Shown here: one piece after another, positions 1 through 12,566 of the stretch | How the letters are laid out: each line of letters opens with the position of its first letter | Numbering within the stretch: the first letter of the stretch is position 1 | Assembly (NCBI GenBank): GCA_033807695.1 | Contig: CM066303.1 | Location: forward strand, 2,666,001 to 2,730,000 | Direction: 5' to 3' | Length of the DNA: 64,000 nt | From: Daedaleopsis sinensis | Taxonomy: Eukaryota > Basidiomycota > Agaricomycetes > Polyporales > Polyporaceae | Notes under the pieces: model-generated | Told to the model about the DNA's origin: nothing | Database searches by the model: none | What the model saw: only the letters and a program-made list of their open reading frames with translations | Translations under genes and position numbers: made by a program

Positions 1-756
1 GCGATGCACGCTGTCAAGCACCGCCTTGACATGATGGTTGAATCAGGTGCTGTACGCATATCTTGGCTCTATATATCAGCTTTTTTGGTCTTATCGTCAT
101 TTTATGTGCTCTTGTCGTCGTAGCGCAGGTCAAGATGCCGGCTTGCTGATCACAGCCACAGCTTCAATCACTGTCGAGGCTAGATTGCCGACATAGAAGA
201 GCTGGCTTGGAATCACTCAACACCGAATCCGAGGAAACGGCCGTGATCCGAATCGAGCGAAAGCATCATCGACCTGTCGGCGGGGTGATGGAGTGGCCGG
301 GACACTGGACGTAGGCGCTATCTAGCGCTGCCGATGCATCGTGCGTGGTGATCAGTGCCCGCGCAGGATGGCCGCCCTTTGCGCACCTTTGACGAGGTCG
401 TCCATCGTCTGGCTTCGGGGGCTCAGGCCGGCTTCCTTCATTTCGTTTCTTCTCTGCTCCTGGTGAGCCCGCTACGACTCTCGGGCAGGTCTCGGACACG
501 ACGTCTTGCACGGTCCCGTCTCCGTTCGTTCTTTGCGCCCCGCAGCGCGGCTTGGTCACGGTGGAGTGCTCGAAGGACGGTCCCCCAGTTCGAACCTCTT
601 CCGTCGCTCGAGAGCGAGCTTTCTACTTCTTCGTGTACACAAGGACTCTCTTTCTTCAGCTTTCTCTGCACGGACAGTCGGACGGGCGGTCTTCTTCAGG
701 CTTTCCGTTTTCAGACGTTCATTGGACTCTTTCTTCGCGCATTACTGTCAACCGCC
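1..756. other. Left-edge non-coding stretch
   Basis: I see no supportable gene here. An open frame runs from 355 into the gene that starts at 757, but its upstream part is basic, Ser/Arg-rich and resembles no known family, so I treat it as 5' untranslated or promoter DNA. The last 250 bases are rich in CT runs, a common property of DNA just upstream of fungal start codons. Confidence 0.5.
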
Positions 757-3028
757 ATGTCCGACACCTCATCTCCCATTCCTTCAGATACCGGTTCCCC
801 CACGGATACGAACCCGAACGACCCCAGCCTCACGAACCCGCAGACTCAGGATGGGAGCAATGTCGATCCTAACGCCGGTTCTACAACGAACGCGAACAGT
901 GGCAACCCGACCGACTCGAATACCAACACTTCTCCGACCGATCCGAGTAATGGATTGGATTCGGGCAATGTAGGCATTAACTCCAACACGGGGGCAGCAA
1001 CGGTGGCGAGCGCGGGAACTGCGTCATTCCTACCGAGGTGAGTATATTGAATGTCTCGGTCTATCTCCACTCTGAGGCAAGAGCCAGTGCTACCACCAGT
1101 GGTGTTGAGTCGTCTGCTGCGCCCAGCACCATCTCTGGGAGTGATAGGGTCAACAACGGGCTTGGGTTCGATAGTCACAGGTACGCACTCCACACAACTG
1201 GCATGAAATGCGGCAGTCTCATCCCTAGATTCCCTACGACAGTGGGGATTACCGAAAAGCTATCATTATCGCGTCTGCGCTCAGTGGTGCGGTCGGATTA
1301 ATCCTCGTTGCAGTAGTCATTTGGTTCGTCTACCGGCGTCGCAACAGGTCCAGAGGAAACAAGAATCCGAAATTCGTGGCTGCCGCCGTACCGAGACCAA
1401 ACCCTAGTACTGCCGACCGACCCGCCAGCGACGCGACATGGATCGGCACTCGCATTGCGAAGGCCGAGGACTCGTTTAACGAGAGCACGCTGGAAGCGTT
1501 CGGCAGGCAAAGTCATGCGGAGAGTGTTGACTCGGACGTAACCCTCGCCGACTTGAATGCTGCACGCACGAAGGCATTCGGCACGCCGTCGCATAGCCCG
1601 CGCCCGTCTTTGGACAAACTCAAGATCGTGAACATGCCCCTAGTTCCCGAAGATCCATTTGAAGCACCTCGACCCTCCATGGGCGATAACGCTCGTCCAT
1701 CCCTGGAAGCGTCCCGACGCTCCTTGACGAACAGGCCCCGCCCTTCGCTCGCAAACACGGCACAACCTGCCGCGGCGCCGCGAAGCAACAGGAAGAGCCG
1801 TGTGGTCAACATGCGCATCAATTCATACAGCTCTTTCGGTGGTGATTTGATCATCGAGCAGGGCTACGACGACACCGCGATGACCTCTCCTGGATTCCCC
1901 AACATCCCGCTTATGACTCCCGTCGAGCCGCCTACTGGTTGGCGTGCGCAACTCGAGATGGCAGACTTGGATCTCCCACCGGTGCCGGCACGCCGCGACT
2001 CTATGGCCTCACTCTCGCGCCAGTCTTCTCGGGCGTCGTCGCGCAACTCACGCGATCTTGAGGCTGATATTACCAGCCCCACCAAGAAGACCCTGTTTAT
2101 GGGACGTGTCAAGAAGCGGCGTTCCCGCGCGGACAGTATCGACCCCTTCAGAAAGTCTGCTGGGTCCGCTTTGGGCCGTCGTCCTTCTCGCAGCGCATCT
2201 TATGCTCTAGGAGGGATCATACGCAAGTCCTCCCGCTCGCAGAGGAATTCAAAGAACCCTAAGAGCCCGAAGAGTCCGAAGAGCCCGAAGAGTCCAAAGA
2301 GCCCTAAGAGCCCACGGAGCCCTAATCGTCGCGCCCGCTCAACCAGTGCTGTCTCCGGATCTCCACGTCGCGCTGCCACGAACGCAAACGCTGGTCCGAA
2401 CAACATGAACTACTTCGCGCCCGTCGGCCCAGTCCTGCCCGGTCTCCCTAAGACGCCTCGTACACCCACCGCAGCGCGCCAGTCACGCGTAGTCAACCCG
2501 CGGACGCCACGCACGCCACGTACAGCTATCCCCGCAGCCCCCTCCACCGTCAACACCCCGCGCACATCGATGATCCAACGCCCAACCACACCCATGAGCG
2601 CCCGCGAGCTCCCCAAGACAGCACGCGAGTCCTCTGTCCCTCGTCGCCCTCGCGAGTCCTCCGTCCCGCGCCGTCCTCGCGATGCCTCCCTGCCTCGTGG
2701 CCCTCGCGAGTCCTCTCTCCCCCGCACTCCCCGCGACTCGCGCATGACGCCCTCCTCTCGCGAGTCGAACGCCTCGCACAGCCGCACCTCGAGCGGGTCT
2801 TCGTCCAACAAGGAGGCCCACCGTTCGCGCACGCCCCGCGCCCCGGTCCCGCGCACGCCCACGTCGCTTGACGATGCGCACTGGGTGTCGGTTCCGCTCC
2901 CGCCCGTCCCCCCCGCGCCTACTCCCCGTCCATTGCCAACTACGCCGGTGTCGGCCGGGCGTGCCGAGCTCCGCCTCTCGCAGCTCTCGCGTGCTCTCTC
3001 TGAGGTGTCGAAGAACTCGCCGGTTTGA
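757..3028 (+). CDS. Single-pass membrane protein with Ser/Thr-rich ectodomain and Pro/Ser/Arg-rich cytosolic tail
   Basis: Function unknown. The model has three exons: 757-1037, about 1082-1180 (acceptor could be 1087) and 1243-3028. Introns are 44-50 and 62 nt with gtgagt and gtacgc donors; the exon lengths sum to whole codons (about 721 residues). The first ~125 residues are Asp/Asn/Ser/Thr/Pro-rich with no signal peptide. One membrane segment begins IIIASALSGAVGLILVAVVI and is followed by RRRNRSR, which as a positive-inside stop-transfer predicts N-out/C-in. The long tail is basic and disordered, with a KSP repeat array (2252-2324), RESS/RPR repeats (about 2630-2750) and many TPR/SP motifs typical of kinase targets. 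The layout resembles fungal Mid2/SKG6-like surface sensors, but I see no diagnostic domain. The frame continues upstream to 355; the start at 757 was chosen because coding-like composition begins there. Confidence 0.75.
2252..2324 (+). repeat. In-frame 9-nt repeat coding for KSP units
   Basis: About seven tandem copies of a 9 bp unit (consensus aagagcccg) encode Lys-Ser-Pro repeats in the cytosolic tail of the membrane protein. The copies differ only at third codon positions, so the frame is preserved. Confidence 0.9.
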
Positions 3029-5644
3029 GTCGGTCGGTCGTGGATATCGATGGTGCGACATCGCTTGCCTTTCACACTCTGCTGCGGTGATGGACGGACG
3101 GGACCTGTGGTTGCTGTCACTGTGCGATTATCATTGTCGACTCCCCTGGTGGATCGGACGCTGTGTGCGCGAGATGGCCCTCGCGCTGGACTGTGTCCGT
3201 CTGGTGTACGCTTACGTTGTGTTGTGATGCGCAGATGCCCCCGACGCGGAGATGTGGACTCCTTCCCTGGGCCCCCATTCATTCGTATTCGTCAGTTGCG
3301 TTGCTGCTTGTACGATGGCGCGTTGTACAGTTACTTGTAGATCTATCGAATGCTCGGCTCCCGGTTCTCCTCCCTTCCTCTCCCTCCTCCTCTCCCTCTT
3401 CCCCCTCTCCTCCCTCCCGCACTCCTTCCCACCCTCGCACTCTCCCATGCCCATGCGATCTGTTGCGAGGGGGCCCGTTCGTTGGTAGCTAGCTGCGCAC
3501 TCCCATAGCCAGTTAGTAGCTATGGTACTTGACCGATATTCCGTGCACGCGGATGATGACCCCCTACACCTGATTCCCCGGGCCCCCATGCATTGTACAA
3601 AAGTATCGTCGTAATGTGTCTCACAACCTACGGATCAATTGGCCCCGTGCAAACGACCGGTCCATATGTAATGCCTTGGATTCCTGCTGGACAGACGTAC
3701 TTCGCTCACGATTTGCTAGTAACATTAATCGCGAACTCAAGGCATCAGCCTGTTATGACAACACATCTGATTCGGGTCGCAGGACAGACGATGCGGCGAT
3801 TCGAATACTTAGCTAGACCAAGGGTTTGATATTCTTGCTGTTGCATCGCCAGTGCAATTGGTAGTTGGAGTCTTCTTTGTGAGGTTACTGAGTACTCACT
3901 GTTGGATGAACCGTCCTTGAAAATGTCGTGCGTATGAGACTGTTCATTGATACTGACCTTCCGTATCGTCACATATTGGAAGAAAGATATCGATGACGAC
4001 TCCAGTCGCAGGCGTCCTACGAGTTTTCCACACTTCGCTACGGTCCGTGGGCTGGAATCGACTCGAAGTTGAATGCTGAGAGATGGAGATGACAGTACCG
4101 GCGTGTTTGTTGATGCGACTCGAATCGGAGGCATGGAGGCGACCATCACTTCTCTGCTGATCGAGGAGGAGGAGGTGGGTACTTTCAGCTACTTTCAGGT
4201 GCTCGTACATGCGTAAGCTTGCTTCTACGCCCAGGGCGGACCACCGGTGGCTGGCGGCGATATGTCCTTAGAATAGCCCGCCTTTGTGCTATCCGGGGAA
4301 TGGAGATACTTACATCCCACAAGGATGATGCGCCTTGATGCGCGCGAGTATGCGGGCGTATCTCGAATTCCTCGAGCGCACTCTGTTCAAACTTGCGAGC
4401 GTAAACTTCTACATCATGTACGACTCAGTACTCCAATATCAGCGTTGGTATACTAAGTATGCGACTCACAAGACGTTGCAGACTGACTGGTGAACCGAGC
4501 CATTGTCATTCAACGTTAAGATCTGGAAACGCACTTGGCTGGTAGTAGTACAGCTGGATACTACGAGACACAGATAACAAGCCATGGGCAAACCGCAGCT
4601 CCCGCAGATACACTGGCAGATGCCAGTATATCGTCTGGATCACCGGCAGAAGTAGTCAGACAGGCGTGCATCTTCCGATGGTTGACATTGACAAGTATAA
4701 CATGCATACGACACAGTAAGTTCCTATACAAAATACACAAGGATGATGATGAATGAACCGGTACCGGTTATGATGTGAGGCACCTCGTAAGGTCGTCGCC
4801 CAGTGTGAAGCAAAGGCCGGCCGAAATAAATGCCTAATCTGACGATTGTTCTTCCCTATCTTAGCAACTCCCGACCCAATGGAATGCGCAGAAGACTGGA
4901 CAGGTCAAATCGGGAGGTGCAGCAGGGGTACCACGAGGACAGATTCGAATATGACAAGAAGGTCGATCGACGACATACCCAGTTTTTGTTTCTTGCAGCA
5001 AGACAGAAGTCTGTAGTGCTCGTATTGTTCAGTAGACGGACGAGGTGCTCGCGTATGTGCAAATGGGGTCCTAGGATGATGATGGAAGCAAGTAACAAAA
5101 GGTCTGGTGGTCTTATTTCGCGTCGCGCAAGAAAAAAGTGCGTTTAGGGCCGGTGCCGGGAGCGGGCGTCTCTCTGTTACGCGTGCCACGGTCCGCCCCC
5201 GAGTCGACCGTGTTTTGCGCCTCGCCTTCATCGCCTCGTAACTCCTGTAATGCATGCACTCAAGTTTCAGCAACAACTACCAGCTCCCATAGCAAGTCGA
5301 AAGGAAAGGCAACGACCATCTGGGCAAATGTCCGCCTTGAATCAATTTGCGCAGTCCAGATAAGATGATCTGCAGAAGCGGTGGTTGCGCATCATGGGCC
5401 ATGGTATGCGGGTGCGCGCGTGGGGAGGACCTGAGAATTGAGAAGATGACGCTCAGCGCGCGGGCAGACGGGACGGTTTCAGGCACAGCCGCGAATTTTC
5501 CTGGCTCAACTTCGGCCGTGGACCTCCCCCGGCTCCAGCAAGTCTGCGAGGTATGCATGTCTTGCAGCGCCATCGCTCGTCTACGCTTGCCTCCACCTTG
5601 TCTCCCTTGTCCCCTTCTCTGAGCACTCGCGCCTCTCGGAGGCC
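3029..5644. other. 2.6 kb intergenic region
   Basis: No recognisable gene on either strand. Short open frames are present but none shows family similarity or a consistent splice structure. A strongly pyrimidine-biased tract lies at about 3358-3440 (CT-rich on the + strand), downstream of the membrane protein gene. The rest is unremarkable unique-looking sequence. Confidence 0.5.
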
Positions 5645-7356
5645 ATGGACTGGTCCGCCCCCAACATCACTCAGCCCGCCGATTTCTGGGCGTTATGGAA
5701 CGCGAATCAGGAGGTGTTCGCAGCGGTATCACTTGCGGACGGGGCGGAGAGGAGCGGCGGTACGGGTCCCTTGTCATCGAAATCAAACTTCGGACGTCCA
5801 CAGCTCACTTCCATTGCTGCGCACTGCAGCCGCGGCGCTCACACTGCTGTTCTGGGACATCCTGACGACATTGGACGAGGAGGTATGTGCCATTGTGGCG
5901 GAGGATCAGATGGAAGGCTGATTGACAGCTCGTGTCTGCTGTCCAGGTTAATCTGCTCTGGCCGTGCGTATCTCTTCCAGTCAAACCATCTGTCAGCTCA
6001 CCGTGATATACCGCATAGATCCGCCTGGACGCTTCCCAAGGCCCTTTACCTCTTCGTTCGTTACTTTTCACTGCTCGCATTGATGTACGTTCCTGCCAAG
6101 CTGAACTTCCGAGAAGCGCATTATGACGGTGTCCTCTGGTGACTGCATAGCTCTCACAACTTCCGTGTCATCCCGTGCGTTCCATGGCTGATCTTCGAGA
6201 TCCTGTCGACCTTCCTGGTAGAGCTGGCGACACAGGTGATAATCATCCTTCGAGGTATGTGGTCGTCTAGGTCCCAGCTGTCCCCTCTCCGCCTTGTACC
6301 CGAAATTTACCCCGGGCGACGACCAGTGTATGCCGTCTACTCTGCCCAACAAAGAATCATGCGAATGATGCAACTCGGCTACGTGCTGCAGGTTGTCATT
6401 ATGGCAGTCAGTCTTGGTGTCAGCATGCCCAAGCTCGCGTCGGGCTTTTACTGCAAGGCCGCAGACCTTCCCCCGCAGATGGTGCTTTATAGGTGCGTCA
6501 AGCCTCCCTTTTGGGCATCACAAGCTGCAGCGGATTGATGGGTCGCCACCAGTTCTGCGTCTATCGTCTTCGAGACGTTCCTTTTCGGATTGATGATGGT
6601 CGGGGTCGTCAGAGGTGGGCGTGATGATTTTACGAACACAAGCCTCATGCAAGTCGTCGTGCGCGATGGTATTTTTGCATTTGTTGGCGTTTTCTGTGGG
6701 TCGCCTCCGTTCAGTTCTGTGTAGCGGTTGCTGATAGATCGACGCAGTGGTCATGCTTCTCAACACGATGCTATTCACCATAGCCCCCACGACGCTCGTC
6801 ACAGTTGGTTTTCCGTGAGTACACCATACCCGAACCGCGTCAACATTCTGACGCGCATGACCACCAGATGGCTCCTTGCGATACTCGGTGTAGCAGTGAG
6901 TATCCAATTACGATCCGCATACAGCCAGTTCTTCGGGCGTCCCTAACCATCTCCCAACAGGGTTCTCGCCTCGTCCTCAACATCCGCGCCACGCACGCAC
7001 ACCAACACACCACGCCCTCCACGCTCACCGACCTCCGCTTCAGCCTCCCCTCGCTTCCCACAACGAAGGACTCGCACTCGTACGCCGCCGTGCACTTCGA
7101 CGATGCCGAGCGCGCGCGCATGCACGAGGACGACTCGGACGGCGACGGCGACGGCGAGGATACGGAGTCCGACCGCGAAGACGAAGACGCTGCGCTGAAC
7201 CCCTCGCGGAGCCGGAGCCGGAGCCAGACGATGTCGAGCGGCGGCAGTCGCCGCTCGACGAGGTACCTGGCGGTGCATCCGCACCCGCGCGAGCTGAGCG
7301 ATATCGAGTCGGCGACGCCGCCGTCGCCGCTGTCCCCCGAGACGCGGATTCCGTGA
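5645..7356 (+). CDS. DUF6533-type seven-helix integral membrane protein
   Basis: Polytopic membrane protein of the basidiomycete DUF6533 class; molecular function unknown. Exons that join in frame are 5645-5759, 5830-5882, 5947-5963 (17 nt), 6019-6084, 6151-6254, 6327-6492, then further exons from about 6563, 6650, 6751, 6869 and 6961 to the stop at 7354-7356. The DUF6533 hallmark is FWDILTTLDEEV followed by VNLLWPSAWTLPK, spread over three short exons. Later helices include VPWLIFEILSTFLVELAT, QLGYVLQVVIMAVSLGVS and VMLLNTMLFTIAPTTL. GSRLVLNIR, which normally closes the last helix in this family, precedes an acidic and Ser/Arg-rich cytosolic tail. The 17 nt exon is well supported because it restores the conserved NLLW motif and the frame. 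The first intron boundary is the least certain. Confidence 0.8.
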
Positions 7357-8845
7357 TCGTGAGCGTGGACTCCCTATAATATTCGTGTTTTTGTTCGGAC
7401 TGTATTACCCTCCCCTGCCACCCCGCCCTCTTAGCACCTGCGTTTTCTAGCGGAACATTTGGACGCTTATGCTTTGGAGCCTTGGAGGGCCCTGCTTGTA
7501 GCCCTTCGCTTGCCACTCGTTGACGCTTCGTTCGTTCTTTGACTATCCTTATCACAGATGCCAGCTGCATCCCTAATCTCGTGTCTGTACTAATACGTAT
7601 ACTTGCTCCAGAGCTACCCCTCGTTGTATCTAGTATCCCATGACCAGCGACCGTGTAGTTGTCAAACATTAAACGATAAACTCTTGATCTTCTTTAAGTT
7701 CTCAGTGGTCCCGCTGAATTCGTAGCAAGTTTCGCGACGAACGGATGAGTAGAAGTACGTGTCTCTGTAAGCGCCCGTTTCTGCTCACCAAACCAAACCA
7801 TCCAAATGTTCCTTCTGTATTTCGAGTTGGCACAATCTCCGCGGCCATGGCTTGTAACCAGTCGGTTGCCAGTAGACGCTTGTTCAGCCACGGGGGACAA
7901 ACATATATTGCGATGGTATGACCTCAGGCATGCGATTCGGATGATACCATATTGTGCAGCCGCTATCAAAGCGATCTCCCTGTCTTTTACCGTTGGCTAG
8001 TATACATGTGCATGCTTCCGGAACCACGGGGATTTGCTTGAGGCCGTCGACTCCCCCCGCCACCTCTGTGCTTCAAGATTTCTGTGCAGGACGATGCATA
8101 TAAATTACCCGTGCGCGCACCGAGCGGACTCGTGTCACGACACGGGAGGACGATGCTACTGCACTGCCAGTTGTGGCAATCACTCACCGTGTTCTCAACG
8201 TTTTCCTATAGTTATTGCGGACTATGGATGGCCAGACATCAAAGCGCTACTGTACAAAAAGAATATAGACAGGAATCGCGGCGCTCCTGACAGCATGGCG
8301 ACCACGGACCGCCACTGTCCACGGAGCCCTTTGTCACCAGTACGACGCGGCACGGTAACCGGGCCAGTGCCTCGTAACCTGACCACCCGCCGTCGGAGTG
8401 TACTAAGGCTGACTCAATGTGTCGAAACCTCAGTTATGTGGACGCGGGCGGAGGGCGGCCATAAACGTTGCACAATAGTATGGACGGCATGGACTATCAA
8501 TGTGAGTCGAGACTTGGCCGTCCATTGTCCAAATCAAAGCCCGCGGCGGCCACGACCAAGCCACGACTCACTGGCAAGGAGTCCAACTGTCCAAGGTTAC
8601 TCAGACATAGTGACACCGCCACTGCACTCCGGCGTCTCACTAGATCTCGTTGGTTAAGCCCGACTCTTTCGTCACGCAGGGATCGTTTTGAAGAATTACA
8701 GCTTTATATTACAAAAACAAGTGTAATATACATGTATGTACACAGGTAGCCCTTTTTTACTGGAGAAACACCTCATCGACACAGTCAAAGGCTGAAGGGT
8801 CTTTGTCCATGCATGGGCGCCTGTCAGCGACAGATACACGCGTCA
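7357..8845. other. Intergenic region, no gene seen
   Basis: About 1.5 kb between the DUF6533 gene and the FunK1 tandem array. The open frames present are short and unlike known proteins. No inverted or direct repeat was noticed. The first 300 bases probably contain the 3' untranslated region of the DUF6533 gene. Confidence 0.5.
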
Positions 8846-9038
8846 CGGGCGCCTGTAAAGTTCAACTTGCTCTCCAACCGCCACCTGCTCGCCGCTTGAA
8901 TCTCTCCTCTCGATCTGGGCTACAATAGCTGTCCATAACAAAGGAGCGGCAAAATCTGCTGGTTAGAGATCCTCTCGTATTAAAGCTCCAGTGTTTCCGG
9001 TATGTCACCCACGTTACCCACTATCTCTGTTCCCCACC

Positions 9039-12000
9039 ATGACGCGCACCGTTTCCTTCGCTCCGGGCACTGACAGTCCCTCCAAGCCTCTCATAAGCAA
9101 GGGCAAGGCATATAACACCAAAACATCACGCAAGGACAACCATCGCGAACTCCGTCACAGCATGCACCACAAAATCACCGTCCTCCCCCAACCCCAATTC
9201 TTGGATTTCTTCGTGCCAGATGTGGCAACGGCATCTGGTATTGAACCGCCGCGCAAAGGCATCTTCAAGACGCTGCTTCCCTTTGAGAACGAGAAGAAAA
9301 TGTATCGCACCATCGTGAGTACTGTACTCCGTGTCGCCGTGTGGGCCTCTCTGCTAACCATGACACAGCCGGCCCGATTAAACAGAAGCAAGACCAAGCG
9401 CCCTTGCTTGGGCTACAGACTGGTTGCTACTCCTCACAAGGGCGACACGAAATCTGGCTCTAACCTTGCTCCCGACAGCGGTTTCTACCCCGAGAAACAC
9501 GCTCCGCGAGTCCCGCGCGGTCAGCGCTATGGCCGTACAGACTTCGTCCATATGGAGATCCCGGTAGAGTGCAAGCGCGACCCGACGGTGGATCCCTTCG
9601 GAAAGGCTGCACCCTCCGGCGAACCAATCTCCGAGGGGTGCAAGAGCTGCCTTGGCCAGGTGCTCTCGTACTCTGAACTTGTCTTCCTGAACCAGAACCG
9701 TATGTTCCACTTCCTCATCCTCTTCCTCGGCACCTACGTCCGCATCCTTCGAATCGACCGCTCTGCGATCTTCGTCACCGAACTATTCGACTACAAGCAA
9801 AACGAGGGGATGCTTACCGAGTTTTTGAGGCGGTACTCGCAGCTGTCGCCGGAGCAGCGTGGGCACGATACCACTGTTGAGCGCATATACCCCAAAGATC
9901 CCCTCGCGAAGCAGATGCGCCTCAAGGTCACCAGCGCCAGGGCTCAACTCAAGACTAGCGACGGACCAGAGGATGCCGGACCCGCTTCCGAAGATAGTAG
10001 TCAAGCCGACTCCTCTTCTTCCTCCTCATCCTCCTCCTCCTCCTCCGCCGCCGCCGCCTCCTCCTCATCCTCCTCGGACGACCACAAGGATGACGACGAA
10101 CCTGCTCACGAAAAGCCCATCGAAACTCACTATGCGCTGGACCTCTTCGATAAATCTCTTGACGAGGAGCGGCCGTGGTGGAAGATACAAGTCCACGATG
10201 AGCTGACGGGTACCGTGAAGTACTTCGTTGCGGGCAAGCCGCACTTCCAGGCTCCCGGAGTTCGCGGACGTGGTACGAGGGGCTATGTCGCACTGCCACT
10301 CAACGATGACGGCAAAACCCTGGGTGACAACTTCGTCTATCTCAAGGACGCATGGCGCGTCAAGCATCCGGCAATTCAGAAGGAGGGCACCACACTCAAA
10401 TTTCTGAACGACAAGAACGTTCGACACGTGCCGACTCTCCTGTGCCACGGCGACCTCCCATCCCAACTCACCCAGTCCCCCGCGCGATGGAAAGAACTCA
10501 ATCCAGGCAAATAATGTCCTCTGAAAGAACACCAGCACTACCGCATCGTCGTCAAGGAGGTCGGCACCTCACTGTCGCGTTTCGAAGACAGTAGTCAACT
10601 CGTGACAGTGTTGTATCATTGCGTCCGTGGTACGTCCGAGACTTCTCTTACCTGTCTCACCTCCTCTCACTTACGTATCCGCTTGCAGCCCACGAGAGTG
10701 CTTTCAAAGTAGGCATCATCCATCGCGACATTAGTTCCGGGAATATCCTGCTCTATTACAACCCGGAGACGAAGAAATGGGAGGGAATTCTGACGGATTG
10801 GGAACTCTCCAAAGACGTGACCACAGACAACTGCGTCCGACAGCCAGAACGCACGGTGAGTTTGTCCCTATTCGGACATTAGGCCATCGCTCAATAACTC
10901 GAATATCACTAGGGCACTTGGCAGTTCATGTCGGTACACATCCAGGACAAGCCCGGTCGCGTGGTAGTTGTTGCTGATGAGCTGGAGTCGATCTTTCACG
11001 TCCTCATCTTCTTCGCCATCCGGTTCCTCCATCACAATCTACAAGACAAAGAAGTTGGGCGGTTTCTACACGACTACTTCGACGCCTGTTACATAAACTC
11101 GCGTGAGCAGCGTTCTGGCCTCGCGAAGCGAACGGCCATTCGGCATGGAGAAATCAGCTTGTCCTCTTACATCAATAAGTCTGCTGAGAAGGACGAGCTA
11201 CTACTGCAGTTCGCGGTGCCATCTCAAGGGCAGCCCATCCATCCACTCAACGACATCATCGATACCCTTCTTAGTTGGTTCCAGGCACATTACGCATTCG
11301 ACAAAGGCCCACATCCGCTTCGTCAACACGTCGAGCCCCGGGAGGCCAACAAGCCAGGATGGAAGGTGGTTTGTATGAGCGATGATGAGGAAGAGGAAGA
11401 GGAGGACTTGGGTTCTAATTCGAACAACGATGCTCCGAAATCGCGGGAGAGTCTGCGAAACGGTGCTCAAGACGCGGAACCCAACCAAGTTAACCCCCAA
11501 CCCTCCTCTTCGTCGAACCCTTCGCCCTCACACCCCGTCTCGCAGCAGATCAACCCCCAACCCTCCCTTTTTTCCTCCGATCCCTCGCCTTCGCATCTCG
11601 TCTCGGAGAGGACCAAGACGCTCGCCGAGAATCTGTACACCCACCGACCCATGGTGCACCTGTTGCGCGACGCACTCAAGAATCGCTTATGGCCCGCACG
11701 CGACAAGCTCCCGGACAAGCGACCGAAGAAATTCGTGGCTGGAGCGGACTGCGATCCCTCGGGGTCGTGGCAGCCCCCTGATAATTTTGCGCAGGACGCG
11801 GATATCGCGGGATACGTCGTACCTCCCGAAGTGCCCGATGAGCCCGAAGAAGAGGACCCCCAGGAGGAGGGGTCTGAGAGCGAGGACGAGATGGACGATG
11901 GAGAAGAGCAAGCGGAGGACGCAGAGGAGGACGCGATGGCCATGGACGCCGACGCAGCGGCTCACTCTTCGGCTGGCTCGTCGACCGGAGGCAGGTTTAG

Positions 12001-12133
12001 GTATGCATTGCGAGATTTACCGTCGCGGCAGTCGGTTCCTGTCCGGTCTAGCCACAGCGGGAGGAAGCGAATTCGGGAGGATGCTGACGATGAGGAGGAA
12101 CCGTCGACTCCTCCCAAGCGCAGCAGGTGCTGA
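9039..12133 (+). pseudogene. FunK1 fungal-type protein kinase, copy A, interrupted by an in-frame stop
   Basis: Paralogue of the intact gene at 12567. Matching exons are 9039-9314, 9369-10629, 10689-10855 and 10913-12133. The codon at 10512-10514 is TAA where copy B has a histidine codon, about 60% of the way from the N-terminal region to the catalytic loop. Translation would therefore end before HRDISSGN, TDWELS and GTWQFMS, all still encoded intact downstream. Intron 1 is 54 nt and in frame, whereas copy B's is 56 nt. A (tcc)n expansion at 10010-10078 encodes a Ser/Ala run absent from copy B. I call it a probable pseudogene; the alternative is a truncated N-terminal protein or a sequencing error. 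The start was chosen by alignment with copy B (MTRTVSFAP), although an in-frame ATG exists upstream at 8991. Confidence 0.7.
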
Positions 12134-12566
12134 ATCTCGCAGCTCCAACTTCCTCTGTATCATACCATCAGCATTCTCCCTCGGCTTCCTGTATTATATC
12201 TCCCGTTGTAGATTCCTTCTAGTCTAGGAAGATTCGCACAAACATATGGAATGCCTGTCAACTCACGTCAATAACACTTGTGAACGTCTGTTGCTCAGCG
12301 CTCAGTCGTCGATCTACGTCGCTTTCATTATTAAAACCTCGTCGATCAATCAATATGTAGAGAAATACAGTACAGGTGCGCCATCTGCACGCGCGGTGGT
12401 TACCTATCCACGCACCGTGACGGGCGCTTGAGAAGTTCAACTTGTCTCCAACCACCACCTGCTTGCCGCTTAAATCTCTCCTCTTGATCTGGGCCACGAC
12501 TGCCGTATAAAAGCACAAGTATTTACGGTATGTCATCCACATTACCCATTACCTCTGTTCCCCACT

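Noticed and set aside
355..756. N-terminal extension of the membrane protein
   Set aside because: The frame is open, but this part is Arg/Ser/Leu-rich without a signal peptide or conserved motif; composition changes to coding-like at 757.
9955..10299. Arg-rich minus-strand open frame across the FunK1 Ser tract
   Set aside because: It is the complement of the (tcc)n expansion and of conserved FunK1 coding sequence.
11382..12227. 281-codon + frame overlapping FunK1 exon 4
   Set aside because: Alternative frame of an acidic low-complexity region, repeated likewise in copy B (14867-15859). The FunK1 frame is supported by three copies.
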